55,977 nt of DNA. It comes from Bordetella parapertussis. Its GTDB lineage: Bacteria; Pseudomonadota; Gammaproteobacteria; Burkholderiales; Burkholderiaceae_C. Shown here in pieces: positions 42,375-50,882 of this stretch; positions within the stretch are counted from its first letter, which is position 1; every line of letters begins with the position of its first letter. The stretch lies in the NCBI GenBank assembly GCA_945890735.1, contig CAMDCZ010000010.1, positions 1-55,977 on the forward strand, read 5' to 3'. The translations under genes were made by a program, and so were the position numbers. The notes under the pieces were generated by a model. That model saw nothing but the letters and a program-made list of their open reading frames with translations. It was not told the origin of the DNA and did no database searches.

Positions 42375-42383
42375 GGTGGACTT

Positions 42384-43694
42384 TCAGCGTTTGTGGAGGG
42401 CGGGCACGTCGCGTTTGACCGAGCCGGTGAACAGCTGACGGGGACGACCGATTTTGTACTCGGCGTCACTGATCATTTCATTGAGTTGGGCAATCCAACC
42501 CACGGTGCGTGCCAAGGCGAAGATCCCGGTGAACAGGTTGACCGGGATGCCAATGGCGCGCTGCACGATGCCGGAATAAAAATCGACATTGGGGTAGAGC
42601 TTGCGGCTGACAAAGTAATCGTCTTCGAGCGCGATTTTCTCCAGCGCTTTGGCCAGTTTGAACAAGGGGTCGTTTTCCAAGCCCAGTTCTTTCAGCACTT
42701 CGTTGCAAGTTTCTTGCATCAGCTTGGCGCGGGGATCGTAGTTTTTGTAGACGCGGTGGCCAAAACCCATCAATTTCACGCTGGAATTCTTGTCCTTGAC
42801 CTGCTCCATGAATTCGCCGACCTTGGCGATGCCGCCGTTGGCTTGGATGCCTTCGAGCATGTTCAAACACGCTTCGTTGGCGCCACCATGGGCTGGCCCC
42901 CACAAACAGGCAACACCGGCGGCGATGGCGGCAAAGGGGTTGGTGCCAGACGAGCCACACAAACGCACGGTGGAGGTCGAGGCGTTTTGCTCGTGGTCTG
43001 CGTGCAAGGTGAAGATGCGGTCCATGGCACGCTCGAGCACCGGGTTGACCTTGTAGTCTTCGCAAGGCGTGCCAAACATCATGCGCAGGAAGTTGCCAGC
43101 GTAGGACAGGTCGTTTTGCGGATAGAGGAAGGGCTGACCCACGCCGTACTTGTAGGCCATGGCCACCAGGGTGGGCATTTTGGCAATCAAGCGGATCGCG
43201 GCGACTTCGCGGTGTTCGGGGTTGTTGATGTCGGTGCTGTCATGGTAGAAGGCCGACAAAGCACCCACCAAACCGGTCAACACAGCCATGGGATGGGCGT
43301 CTCGACGGAAACCACGCAGGAAAAACTGCAATTGCTCGTGCACCATGGTGTGGTGGGTCACGGTTTGGGTAAATGCCTGTTTGCGCTCGGCGTTCGGCAG
43401 CTCACCGTACAACAACAAATGGCAGGTTTCCAAATAATTGCAGTGGGTGGCGAGTTGTTCGATCGGGTAGCCGCGGTACAGCAACTCACCCTTGTCGCCA
43501 TCGATGTAAGTGATCGCGGATTGACAAGATGCGGTGGACAAGAAACCCGGGTCGTAGGTGAACATACCGGTTTGGCCATAGAGCTTACGGATATCGATCA
43601 CGTCGGGACCGATGTTGCCCTGGTAAACCGGCATCTCCATGCTGGGCTGGCCGTTGCTGAACTGTAGGGTGGCTTTGTAGTCGGCGAGTTTCAT
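42384..43694 (-). CDS. gltA: Citrate synthase (type II)
   Basis: It condenses oxaloacetate with acetyl-CoA. The 436-residue protein is the hexameric Gram-negative type: ATLQFSNGQPSMEMPVYQGNIGPDVIDIRKL at the N-terminus, SAITYIDGDKGELLYRGYPIEQLA, active-site His in LHADHEQNASTSTVRLCGS, His in WGPAHGGANEA, and MGFGHRVYKNYDPRAKLM. It lies downstream of sdhCDAB-sdhE and probably shares their transcript. Confidence 0.98.
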   Translation of the reverse strand: MKLADYKATLQFSNGQPSMEMPVYQGNIGPDVIDIRKLYGQTGMFTYDPGFLSTASCQSAITYIDGDKGELLYRGYPIEQLATHCNYLETCHLLLYGELPNAERKQAFTQTVTHHTMVHEQLQFFLRGFRRDAHPMAVLTGLVGALSAFYHDSTDINNPEHREVAAIRLIAKMPTLVAMAYKYGVGQPFLYPQNDLSYAGNFLRMMFGTPCEDYKVNPVLERAMDRIFTLHADHEQNASTSTVRLCGSSGTNPFAAIAAGVACLWGPAHGGANEACLNMLEGIQANGGIAKVGEFMEQVKDKNSSVKLMGFGHRVYKNYDPRAKLMQETCNEVLKELGLENDPLFKLAKALEKIALEDDYFVSRKLYPNVDFYSGIVQRAIGIPVNLFTGIFALARTVGWIAQLNEMISDAEYKIGRPRQLFTGSVKRDVPALHKR

Positions 43695-43726
43695 GGTCGT
43701 TTTCCTGTGTCAATCAAATTCAAAAT

Positions 43727-44053
43727 TCAAGTTCTCAATAAAGGCAAAAGCGCGGTCACTTCAGGGTTGCCCATCACCGATTCAAGCAACTGTGCCTCGG
43801 GGTCGGAGGGCGACAGTGGCTTGGCTGGGCGGTTCAGCAAGATGTCCAGCAAATCGTTGTCTGCCAAGGCCATCAGTGCATACATGCCGCGCGCCTGTCC
43901 TGCAGTCAGCGCATCGGCATGCTGGTTGAAAAACCGCTCGATGAACAAATCGTTTTCCAACAAGCCCCGGCGACAACGCCAGCGCAATTTGCTCAAGCCT
44001 GCCGCAGACACCAGGGTGTCTGCCGGCAGTGCACCGAGTTCTTCATCCACCAT
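43727..44053 (-). CDS. sdhE: Succinate dehydrogenase assembly factor SdhE
   Basis: SdhE (DUF339) promotes covalent FAD attachment to SdhA. The 108 residues contain the family core LSKLRWRCRRGLLENDLFIERFF, close to the RxxWxxRRGMxExD pattern, and the ADNDLLDILLNR motif. ATG at 44053 overlaps the sdhB stop (ATGA). The flavin-attachment His is present in SdhA (His48), so partner and target are both encoded here. Confidence 0.93.
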   Translation of the reverse strand: MVDEELGALPADTLVSAAGLSKLRWRCRRGLLENDLFIERFFNQHADALTAGQARGMYALMALADNDLLDILLNRPAKPLSPSDPEAQLLESVMGNPEVTALLPLLRT

Positions 44054-44754
44054 CAGACCGCGCGGCTGATCATCAACTCTTTGATCTTGCCAATCGCCTT
44101 CGTGGGGTTCAACCCTTTGGGGCAGACGTCGACGCAATTCATGATGGTGTGGCAGCGGAACAAACGGTAGGGGTCTTCCAAGTTGTCCAAGCGCTCAGCG
44201 GTGCCGTGGTCGCGGCTGTCGGCGATGAAGCGGTAGGCCTGCAACAAGCCGGCGGGGCCGACAAATTTGTCGGGGTTCCACCAGAAAGACGGGCAGCTGG
44301 TCGAGCAACTCGCGCACAAAATGCATTCGTACAACCCATCGAGCTCTTCGCGCTCGGCGGGCGACTGCAGGCGCTCTTTTTCGGGCGGCAAGCTGTCGTT
44401 CATCAAGTAGGGCTTGATCGAGTGGTATTGGTTGAAGAACTGGGTCATGTCCACGATCAGGTCGCGCACCACGGGCAAGCCAGGCAGCGGCTTCAAGGTG
44501 ATCACGCCGGGCAAGGTCAGCATGTTGGTCAGGCAAGCCAAGCCGTTTTTGCCGTTGATGTTCATCGCGTCCGAGCCACACACGCCTTCGCGGCAAGAGC
44601 GGCGGAAGGACAAGGTGGGGTCTTGTGCCTTGAGCTTCATGAGTGCATCAAGCAACATGCGCTCATGCCCGTCGAGTTCCACCTCGATGGTTTGCATGTA
44701 GGGCTTGGCGTCCTTTTCAGGGTCGTAGCGGTAGATCTTGAAGGTGCGTTTCAT
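44053..44754 (-). CDS. sdhB: Succinate dehydrogenase iron-sulfur subunit
   Basis: It carries electrons from the SdhA flavin to quinone. The 233 residues have the [2Fe-2S] site C54-x4-C59-x2-D62-x11-C74 (Asp as third ligand, as in E. coli), the [4Fe-4S]/[3Fe-4S] motifs CILCASCSTSCP and CHTIMNCVDVCPKGLNP, and the quinone-side Trp pair in SFWWNP. ATG at 44754 is the last base before the sdhA stop codon begins, so the two are tightly coupled. Confidence 0.98.
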   Translation of the reverse strand: MKRTFKIYRYDPEKDAKPYMQTIEVELDGHERMLLDALMKLKAQDPTLSFRRSCREGVCGSDAMNINGKNGLACLTNMLTLPGVITLKPLPGLPVVRDLIVDMTQFFNQYHSIKPYLMNDSLPPEKERLQSPAEREELDGLYECILCASCSTSCPSFWWNPDKFVGPAGLLQAYRFIADSRDHGTAERLDNLEDPYRLFRCHTIMNCVDVCPKGLNPTKAIGKIKELMISRAV

Positions 44755-46547
44755 TAGAAGGTCCTGACTTTGGGAGGAATGCTTTCGGTGGTGAGCGGTT
44801 GCAGCTTGACCGGTTTGTAGGTCAGGCTGTTGCTGGCGCTGTGCCACAGGCTGTGCTTGAGCCATTGCTCGTCGTTGCGGCCATTGGGGTGCTCAGGGCT
44901 GTCAGCGTAGTCATCGACCGTGTGCGCGCCGCGGCTTTCGTGGCGAGCCGCGGCCGACACCATGGTGGCCTGTGCGCACTCGATCAGGTTTTCGACTTCC
45001 AAGGCCTCGATGCGGGCGGTGTTGAAGATCTTGGACTTGTCTTTCAAGCCAATCGCGTTGACGCGCTCACGCAGTGCGGCAATTTGCTGCACGCCCTCGT
45101 CCATGCTGGCTTGGGTGCGGAAAACACCTGCGTGTTTTTGCATGCTGGTGCGCAGGTCGTTGGCCACATCTTGCGCGTATTCCCCCGAGCTGGAATGGTC
45201 CAGGCGGTTCAAGCGGGCCAGGGTTCGGTCAGCAGCGTCCGCTGGCAAGGGCTTGTGGTTTTTGTTTTTCTCGTGGAACTCGACGATGTGGTTGCCCGCG
45301 GCTTTGCCAAACACCAACAAGTCCAGCAGGGAGTTGGTGCCCAAGCGGTTGGCGCCATGCACCGACACGCAAGAACATTCGCCCACCGCATACAGACCGT
45401 TGACCACCGCGCTGTGGTCGCTTGCGTTTTGGGTGACGACTTGGCCGTGGATGTTGGTGGGGATGCCGCCCATTTGGTAATGGATGGTGGGCACCACGGG
45501 GATGGGCTCTTTGGTGATGTCGACGTTCGCAAAGTTGTGGCCAATCTCGAACACCGATGGCAGGCGCTTCATGATGGTTTCTACGCCCAGGTGGTCAAGC
45601 TTCAAATGCACATAGTCTTTGTTGGGGCCGCAGCCGCGGCCTTCCTTGATTTCTTGGTCCATGCAACGCGACACAAAGTCACGCGGCGCCAGGTCTTTCA
45701 AGGTCGGTGCATAACGCTCCATGAACCGCTCACCCAGGCTGTTGAGCAAAATCGCGCCTTCGCCACGGCAACCTTCGGTCAGCAGCACACCTGCACCGGC
45801 CACGCCAGTGGGGTGGAATTGCCAAAACTCCATGTCCTCCAAAGGAATGCCAGCGCGAGCTGCCATGCCCAAGCCATCGCCAGTGTTGATGAAGGCGTTG
45901 GTCGAAGCCGCAAAAATACGGCCTGCACCACCGGTGGCCATCAACACGGTTTTGGCTTCCAGGATGTGCAGGTCGCCGGTTTCCATCTCCAAGGCGGTCA
46001 CACCCACCACGTCACCTTCAGCGTCGCGGATCAGGTCTTGCGCCATCCATTCCACGAAAAAATTCGTGTTGGCTTTCAGGTTTTGTTGGTAGAGGGTGTG
46101 CAGCATGGAGTGACCGGTGCGGTCAGCCGAGGCGCAAGCGCGTTGCACGGATTTTTCGCCGTAGTTGGAGGTGTGCCCGCCAAAGGGGCGCTGGTAAATG
46201 GTGCCGTCGGGGTTGCGGTCAAAAGGCATGCCCATGTGCTCGAGCTCGTAAACCACTTTCGGGGCTTCGCGGCACATGTATTCAATCGCGTCTTGGTCCC
46301 CCAACCAGTCAGAGCCTTTGACCGTGTCATAAAAATGGTAGTGCCAGTTGTCCTCGGACATGTTGCCCAAAGAAGCGCCGATCCCGCCTTGGGCGGCCAC
46401 GGTGTGTGAGCGGGTGGGAAAGACCTTGGTCAACACCGCCACGTTCAAGCCGGCGCGCGAGAGTTGCAGCGATGCTCGCATGCCAGAGCCGCCTGCGCCA
46501 ACGATGACCACATCAAAGCGGCGACGGGGAATAGAAGAGCGTGTCAT
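44754..46547 (-). CDS. sdhA: Succinate dehydrogenase flavoprotein subunit
   Basis: The FAD-containing catalytic subunit. The 597 residues begin with a dinucleotide-binding VVIVGAGGSGMRASLQL, the flavinylated His48 in TRSHTVAAQGGIGASLGN, QRPFGGHTSNYGEKSVQRAC, the substrate-side ENMEFWQFHPTGVAGAGVLLTEGCRGEGAIL region, and HGANRLGTNSLLDLLVFG. It lies 3 bp after sdhD. Confidence 0.98.
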   Translation of the reverse strand: MTRSSIPRRRFDVVIVGAGGSGMRASLQLSRAGLNVAVLTKVFPTRSHTVAAQGGIGASLGNMSEDNWHYHFYDTVKGSDWLGDQDAIEYMCREAPKVVYELEHMGMPFDRNPDGTIYQRPFGGHTSNYGEKSVQRACASADRTGHSMLHTLYQQNLKANTNFFVEWMAQDLIRDAEGDVVGVTALEMETGDLHILEAKTVLMATGGAGRIFAASTNAFINTGDGLGMAARAGIPLEDMEFWQFHPTGVAGAGVLLTEGCRGEGAILLNSLGERFMERYAPTLKDLAPRDFVSRCMDQEIKEGRGCGPNKDYVHLKLDHLGVETIMKRLPSVFEIGHNFANVDITKEPIPVVPTIHYQMGGIPTNIHGQVVTQNASDHSAVVNGLYAVGECSCVSVHGANRLGTNSLLDLLVFGKAAGNHIVEFHEKNKNHKPLPADAADRTLARLNRLDHSSSGEYAQDVANDLRTSMQKHAGVFRTQASMDEGVQQIAALRERVNAIGLKDKSKIFNTARIEALEVENLIECAQATMVSAAARHESRGAHTVDDYADSPEHPNGRNDEQWLKHSLWHSASNSLTYKPVKLQPLTTESIPPKVRTF

Positions 46548-46550
46548 TGA

Positions 46551-46916
46551 TCAAAATCTCCAAAGAACCTGAACCGCCCAGCCCAAACAAGAGAGCAGCC
46601 AGACGATGGTGAAAAGGTGAAGTGCCAGGCGCAAACCAACCGGCTTGATGTAGTCCATCCAAATGTCGCGCATGCCCACCCAAACGTGGTAGGTCATGGC
46701 CAAAAACACGGTGAAGGTCAGGGCTTTCATCCATTGGGGGCTGAAGATACCCGCCCATGCGTCGTAGCCGATTTCGCCTTGGGAAAAAATGAGTTGCACC
46801 AGCACCAGCAGGGTGAAAAGCGCCATCAAGGCGGCGGTTAAACGCTGTGCCAACCAGTCTCTCAGGCCATAGTGCGCACCCACCACCAGGCGTTTGGAAC
46901 CTATTTTGTTTGTCAT
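46551..46916 (-). CDS. sdhD: Succinate dehydrogenase membrane anchor subunit
   Basis: A heme- and quinone-binding anchor. The 121 residues form three membrane helices (about 27-47, 63-83 and 93-118). A His lies in LAMTYHVWVGMRDIWMDYIKP, the usual heme ligand place. ATG at 46916 is preferred over upstream readings that intrude on sdhC. It follows sdhC by 16 bp. Confidence 0.93.
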   Translation of the reverse strand: MTNKIGSKRLVVGAHYGLRDWLAQRLTAALMALFTLLVLVQLIFSQGEIGYDAWAGIFSPQWMKALTFTVFLAMTYHVWVGMRDIWMDYIKPVGLRLALHLFTIVWLLSCLGWAVQVLWRF

Positions 46917-46932
46917 GTTCAGCTCCTGGGTT

Positions 46933-47364
46933 TCAATACAAGCCAAACAACTTGGCACCCAACAACACGGTCAGACCGATGCTGCAAGCCAAGGTGAAGA
47001 TGGCGCTGCTGCGGCCAAACGCTTTGCTGACCGAGTGGGTGGCATCCATGAAGAGGTGACGCAAACCCGCGATCAGGTGGTGCAGGTAGGCCCAAATCAA
47101 GGCCAGGGTGACCAGGCTGATGAACCAACCTGGGTACCAACCGATGCCGCCGTTGTATGCCGCTTTGAATTTGGCAAATGAAATCTCTGAGGACAGGGAT
47201 TTGTCAAACAGCCAGATGATGAAAGGCAGCAACACAAACATCAAGGCCCCGCTCACGCGGTGCAGGATGGACACCCAGCCGGCCGGTGGCAGGCGGTAGG
47301 TGGGCAGGTCATTGAAGGCGTTGATGTTGCGAAATTCAGGCCGTTGTTGGGCGTTGTCGGTCAT
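46933..47364 (-). CDS. sdhC: Succinate dehydrogenase cytochrome b556 subunit
   Basis: The other anchor. The 143-residue protein has three membrane helices and the family pattern RPPAGWVSILHRVSGALMF, here LPPAGWVSILHRVSGALMFVLLPF, with the quinone-site Ser/Arg, and a heme His in LHHLIAGLRHLFMD. It opens the sdhCDAB-sdhE-gltA run and has its own upstream promoter candidate. Confidence 0.95.
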   Translation of the reverse strand: MTDNAQQRPEFRNINAFNDLPTYRLPPAGWVSILHRVSGALMFVLLPFIIWLFDKSLSSEISFAKFKAAYNGGIGWYPGWFISLVTLALIWAYLHHLIAGLRHLFMDATHSVSKAFGRSSAIFTLACSIGLTVLLGAKLFGLY

Positions 47365-47428
47365 GCGTCTGGCTTTCTCGTGGTCGGATCAGGGACGGGG
47401 TGGTGACTTTGGCAGGGCTTCAAAAATC

Positions 47429-47456
47429 ATTCTATTGCAATGCACAAAAATGACAG
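47429..47456 (-). promoter_or_regulatory. Candidate sdhC promoter
   Basis: On the minus strand CTGTCA (47456-47451), a 16-bp spacer and TAGAAT (47434-47429) lie about 65 bp before the sdhC ATG, in the gap after gntR. It would let the sdh operon be expressed apart from the gntR transcript. Confidence 0.5.
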
Positions 47457-47483
47457 CTTCCTTGCATTTCTAATGAGTACCAA

Positions 47484-48269
47484 TTAATTCAGTTCGTTGA
47501 GGTAGTGGTGGCGGTCAGTCCGGTAGACGCCAATGCGCCATTCCATCGGGATGTCTTGGTAGGTGAAGGACAGCCGCTCAACCCGCAGCAAAGGGGTCTG
47601 GGCTTGCACCTGCAACAAATGGGCTTCCTCCGTGTTGGGGCTGACCGCGCGCAGGCGTTCTTGGGCGCGCACCATTCGGATGCCAAACTCGGCCTCAAAC
47701 AAGGCATACATCGGGCCGGTGTCGCTGCTGAGCCGCTCGGCAGTCAAACCACTGAAGGGGGCACCTGGCAGCCAAATGTCTTCGTAAATCGTGGGTGTCC
47801 CGTCAAAGGACAGGACCCGGCGAACCTGAAAAACCGGGTCACCGGTCGCCAATGACAGGGTTTTGGCCACATGGACGGGCGCTTTGAGCCGTTTGCAGTC
47901 CACGATTTGGCGGTGTGCCGGGCCTTGGCTGAGGATGTCGCCTGCATCGGGTTTGAGTTTGAGAAAGCGAAACTGCACCTGCTGCTCGGCATGGGTGGCC
48001 ACAAAGGTGCCCTTGCCCTGGCGGCGCACCAGCAAATGGTTTTTTGCCAGCTCGTCAATCGCTTTGCGCACCGTGCCCTGGCTGACTTTGTAGCGGGCCG
48101 CGAGCTCGAATTCGCTGGGGATCGGGTCACCCGGCTTCCACTCGCCGACTTGCAGGCTTTGCAGGACCAGGTCTTTGATCTGCTGATAAAGTGGGCTGAA
48201 CGCCGGCGACGCCAAACCCGATGCATCGGATGGGGGCGGGCCAGTGTCGATAGGTGTGGAGGGGTTCAC
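47484..48269 (-). CDS. GntR-family regulator with UTRA domain
   Basis: A 261-residue HutC-subfamily regulator: a GntR winged helix (about 25-95: PLYQQIKDLVLQSLQVGEWKPGDPIPSEFELAARYKVSQGTVRKAIDELAKNHLLVRRQGKGTFV) and a UTRA ligand domain (about 110-255). It lies between sdhC (same strand) and mdh (divergent). An imperfect palindrome sits on the mdh promoter. I infer that it controls mdh and perhaps sdh in response to a carboxylic acid; the ligand and targets are not shown by sequence. Confidence 0.9.
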   Translation of the reverse strand: MNPSTPIDTGPPPSDASGLASPAFSPLYQQIKDLVLQSLQVGEWKPGDPIPSEFELAARYKVSQGTVRKAIDELAKNHLLVRRQGKGTFVATHAEQQVQFRFLKLKPDAGDILSQGPAHRQIVDCKRLKAPVHVAKTLSLATGDPVFQVRRVLSFDGTPTIYEDIWLPGAPFSGLTAERLSSDTGPMYALFEAEFGIRMVRAQERLRAVSPNTEEAHLLQVQAQTPLLRVERLSFTYQDIPMEWRIGVYRTDRHHYLNELN

Positions 48270-48287
48270 GGTGAGCTCGTCAGGCGC

Positions 48288-48329
48288 TTGTCATGGTTGA
48301 GCCGCTATCATATCTTCTATAAGACATAT
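48288..48329 (+). promoter_or_regulatory. Candidate mdh promoter with overlapping palindrome
   Basis: TTGTCA (48288-48293), a 17-bp spacer and TATCTT (48311-48316) form a plausible promoter about 85 bp before mdh. An imperfect 20-bp palindrome (48310-48329) with ATAT ends and a TATA-rich centre overlaps the -10; 14 of 20 positions are symmetric. A likely site for the adjacent GntR protein, by inference. Confidence 0.5.
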
Positions 48330-48400
48330 GTCTGGCTGTTTCAGCCTCCAGGCGCGCGACCAGCCATCCGTCTTTTCTTTTTTCAATTTCGGAGATTTTC

Positions 48401-49390
48401 ATGAGTAAAAAGCCCGTCCGCGTTGCCGTTACCGGCGCAGCAGGTCAAATCGGTTACGCACTGTTGTTCCGCATCGCCTCGGGCGACATGTTGGGCAAAG
48501 ACCAGCCTGTCATTCTCCAATTGCTGGAAATCCCGGATGAAAAAGCCCAAAAGGCGCTCAAAGGCGTGATGATGGAGATCGACGATTGCGCGTTTCCCTT
48601 GTTGGCTGGCATGCAAGCCCATGGTGACCCGATGACCGCTTTCAAAGATGTGGACTACGCTTTGTTGGTCGGTTCGCGTCCACGCGGCCCAGGCATGGAG
48701 CGTGCTGAATTGCTCGCCATCAACGGCGCCATCTTCACTGCCCAAGGCAAGGCCTTGAATGCGGTGGCTTCTCGCGATGTCAAAGTGCTGGTGGTGGGCA
48801 ACCCCGCCAACACCAATGCCTACATCGCCATGAAGGCCGCGCCTGATTTGAAGCCCGGCAACTTCACCGCCATGCTGCGCTTGGACCACAACCGCGCGTT
48901 GTCACAAATCGCAGCCAAGACCGGCAAAGCTGTGGCCGACATCGAAAAACTGTGCGTCTGGGGCAACCACTCGCCCACCATGTACGCCGATTACCGTTTC
49001 GCCACCATCCATGGCGAGTCGGTCAAGGCCATGATCAACGACCAAGAATGGAATGCCAACGTGTTCCTGCCTACCGTGGGCAAGCGCGGCGCGGCCATCA
49101 TCGAAGCGCGTGGTCTGTCCTCAGCGGCTTCTGCGGCCAACGCGGCCATCGACCACATGCGCGACTGGGCCCTGGGCACCCACGGCAAGTGGGTCACCAT
49201 GGGCATCCCATCACAAGGCTGGTACGGCATTCCCAAGGATGTGATGTTTGGTTTCCCCGTCACCTGCGAAAACGGCAGTTACAAAGTGGTGGAGGGCTTG
49301 GACATGGATGCTTTCAGCCAAGGCTGCATTGACAAGACCCTCAAAGAACTGACTGACGAGCAAGCGGGCGTGGCCCACTTGGTTCCCTGA
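48401..49390 (+). CDS. mdh: Malate dehydrogenase
   Basis: An NAD-dependent enzyme converting malate to oxaloacetate. The 329 residues show VAVTGAAGQIGYALLFRIASG, the substrate Arg motif LVGSRPRGPGMERAELL, VVGNPANTNAYIAM, TAMLRLDHNRALSQIA, and the catalytic His in VWGNHSPTMYADY. It is the type shared by betaproteobacteria and some other bacteria, LDH-like in fold but of the MDH type 2 group. A CGGAG Shine-Dalgarno precedes it. Confidence 0.98.
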   Translation: MSKKPVRVAVTGAAGQIGYALLFRIASGDMLGKDQPVILQLLEIPDEKAQKALKGVMMEIDDCAFPLLAGMQAHGDPMTAFKDVDYALLVGSRPRGPGMERAELLAINGAIFTAQGKALNAVASRDVKVLVVGNPANTNAYIAMKAAPDLKPGNFTAMLRLDHNRALSQIAAKTGKAVADIEKLCVWGNHSPTMYADYRFATIHGESVKAMINDQEWNANVFLPTVGKRGAAIIEARGLSSAASAANAAIDHMRDWALGTHGKWVTMGIPSQGWYGIPKDVMFGFPVTCENGSYKVVEGLDMDAFSQGCIDKTLKELTDEQAGVAHLVP

Positions 49391-49413
49391 GTCGCTCACC
49401 CCGGACCGCTTGC

Positions 49414-50442
49414 ATGAGCCAGGTTGCACCCCCTGACGCGATGGTTCGGGTGGGTGCGCACCCCCGGGATGTCTTGCAAGACGCACAGGCCGGCGCGGTT
49501 CATTTGCCGGTCTGCGACCACTACAGCGGCGTGGAAGTGCGCATGCGCAAAAGCCTGCAACTGCAAGCAGAGATGACCCAAGAGTTTGGCGTTTGCGTGT
49601 TTGATGTCACCCTCGACTGCGAAGACGGCGCACCCGTGGGCGGCGAGGCCGAGCATGCAGCCTTGGTGACTGAATTGGCCCTGGCCGCTGCACCTGAAGC
49701 GCGGGTGGCGGTGCGGGTACACCCGGTTGACCACCCGGCTTTCGCTGCTGACATGGCGCTGATCGCAGGCAAAGCCGGGCACCGGTTGACCCACCTGATG
49801 TTGCCCAAGGTGGAGTCAGTGGCTGACCTCGACCTTGCGGTCCAAGCGATTGACGCAGCCGGTGCCAAAGACCTCTGCGTGCATGCCTTGATCGAATCGC
49901 CCGCGGCGGTTCACCGTGCTTTTGAAATCGCGGCACACCCGCGTTTGCAATCCCTCAGCTTTGGATTGATGGACTTTGTGTCCGCCCACGGCGGCGCGAT
50001 ACCCGCCTCGGCCATGGGCAGCGACCCGGTACTTGGCCAGTTCAGCCACCCGCTGGTGGTGCGCGCCAAATTGGCGATCGCCAGTGCTTGTCACGCGCAT
50101 GGCAAAGTCCCGTCTCACAGCGTGGTCACCGAATTCAGCGACCCGTTGGTGATGCAAGCCGCTGCGCGCCAAGCGGCGCAAACCCTGGGCTTCACCCGCA
50201 TGTGGAGCATCCACCCAGCGCAAATTCGTCCGATCTTGCAAGCCATGGCCCCGTCTGACCAAGACATCACCCAGGCCCTGGCGGTGTTGCTGGCTGCGCA
50301 ATCGGCAGATTGGGCACCGATCAGCCATGGCGGTCAGTTGCATGACCGCGCCAGTTACCGTTATTTTTGGCATGTGCTGTCCCGCGCTCACCGAACTGGC
50401 CAGGCCATGCCCAGCCAAGCCCACGCTTTTTTCATGCCATGA
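49414..50442 (+). CDS. HpcH/HpaI aldolase / CitE-like lyase
   Basis: A 342-residue TIM-barrel protein of the citrate-lyase beta-like family that cleaves or forms CoA-linked hydroxy acids (malyl-CoA, citramalyl-CoA and similar). Seen: the substrate Arg in VRMRKSLQLQ, the acidic metal site in FDVTLDCEDGAPVG, HLMLPKVESVADLD, ALIESPAAV and the second acidic site SLSFGLMDFVSAHG. No citrate lyase alpha/gamma or activation genes are present, so it is not fermentative citrate lyase. Placement between mdh and acnB suggests a role near malate or citrate metabolism. Confidence 0.87.
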   Translation: MSQVAPPDAMVRVGAHPRDVLQDAQAGAVHLPVCDHYSGVEVRMRKSLQLQAEMTQEFGVCVFDVTLDCEDGAPVGGEAEHAALVTELALAAAPEARVAVRVHPVDHPAFAADMALIAGKAGHRLTHLMLPKVESVADLDLAVQAIDAAGAKDLCVHALIESPAAVHRAFEIAAHPRLQSLSFGLMDFVSAHGGAIPASAMGSDPVLGQFSHPLVVRAKLAIASACHAHGKVPSHSVVTEFSDPLVMQAAARQAAQTLGFTRMWSIHPAQIRPILQAMAPSDQDITQALAVLLAAQSADWAPISHGGQLHDRASYRYFWHVLSRAHRTGQAMPSQAHAFFMP

Positions 50443-50858
50443 AGCAGGTCAAGCAGATGCCTTGGCTGCTCCCCCTGTTGGGCTTGCTTGCCTGGACCCC
50501 GCTAGCAGCCCTTGCCCAAGCTGTGCCGCATGTCTACACGGGTCGATTGAGCTGCGAGCTCAAACAGGTGGTGGTGTTGCAGGCCCACCCTGAATGGCCC
50601 GGTCAGTACCAACTGCGTTTCAAGAAATGGCGCCTCACCCTCAGCCCGGTCGAAGGCATGTCCGGGGTGGTCCGCCTGGAAGACCCCGACAAGCGCTTCA
50701 CTTGGATGCAACTCAACACCAAGTCCATGCTGCTCGACGAAGCACGCGGTGTGCGATTGGTTGACGATTGCCAGCACCCCAGTCAAAAAGCCATGGCCCA
50801 AGCCATGCAGATTTCACCCGTTGCCAACTTGCTCGACACCGATGCCAGTGGCCGTTGA
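50439..50858 (+). CDS. Small exported protein of unknown function
   Basis: I do not recognise this 139-residue protein. It has a clear signal peptide (about 1-28: basic start, leucine-rich core, ALAQA cleavage site) and a mature part of mixed strands with two cysteines (RLSCELKQ and VDDCQHP) that could form a disulfide in the periplasm. The start at 50439 overlaps the CitE-like stop by four bases, and acnB follows after 24 bp with a strong Shine-Dalgarno, so it is transcribed among TCA genes. No membrane or lipobox signal is seen. Confidence 0.82.
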   Translation: MKQVKQMPWLLPLLGLLAWTPLAALAQAVPHVYTGRLSCELKQVVVLQAHPEWPGQYQLRFKKWRLTLSPVEGMSGVVRLEDPDKRFTWMQLNTKSMLLDEARGVRLVDDCQHPSQKAMAQAMQISPVANLLDTDASGR

Positions 50859-50882
50859 CCCTTTCATTTTCAGGAGAACCAC

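Noticed and set aside
42393..43667. Open frame of 424 codons antisense to gltA
   Set aside because: Same reasons: the opposite strand encodes a full citrate synthase; no start signal or domain.
44799..46409. Open frame of 536 codons on the plus strand over sdhA
   Set aside because: It is exactly antisense to a complete, motif-perfect sdhA, has no recognisable domain and is rich in His/Val/Gln, the composition expected from the reverse of G+C-rich coding DNA.
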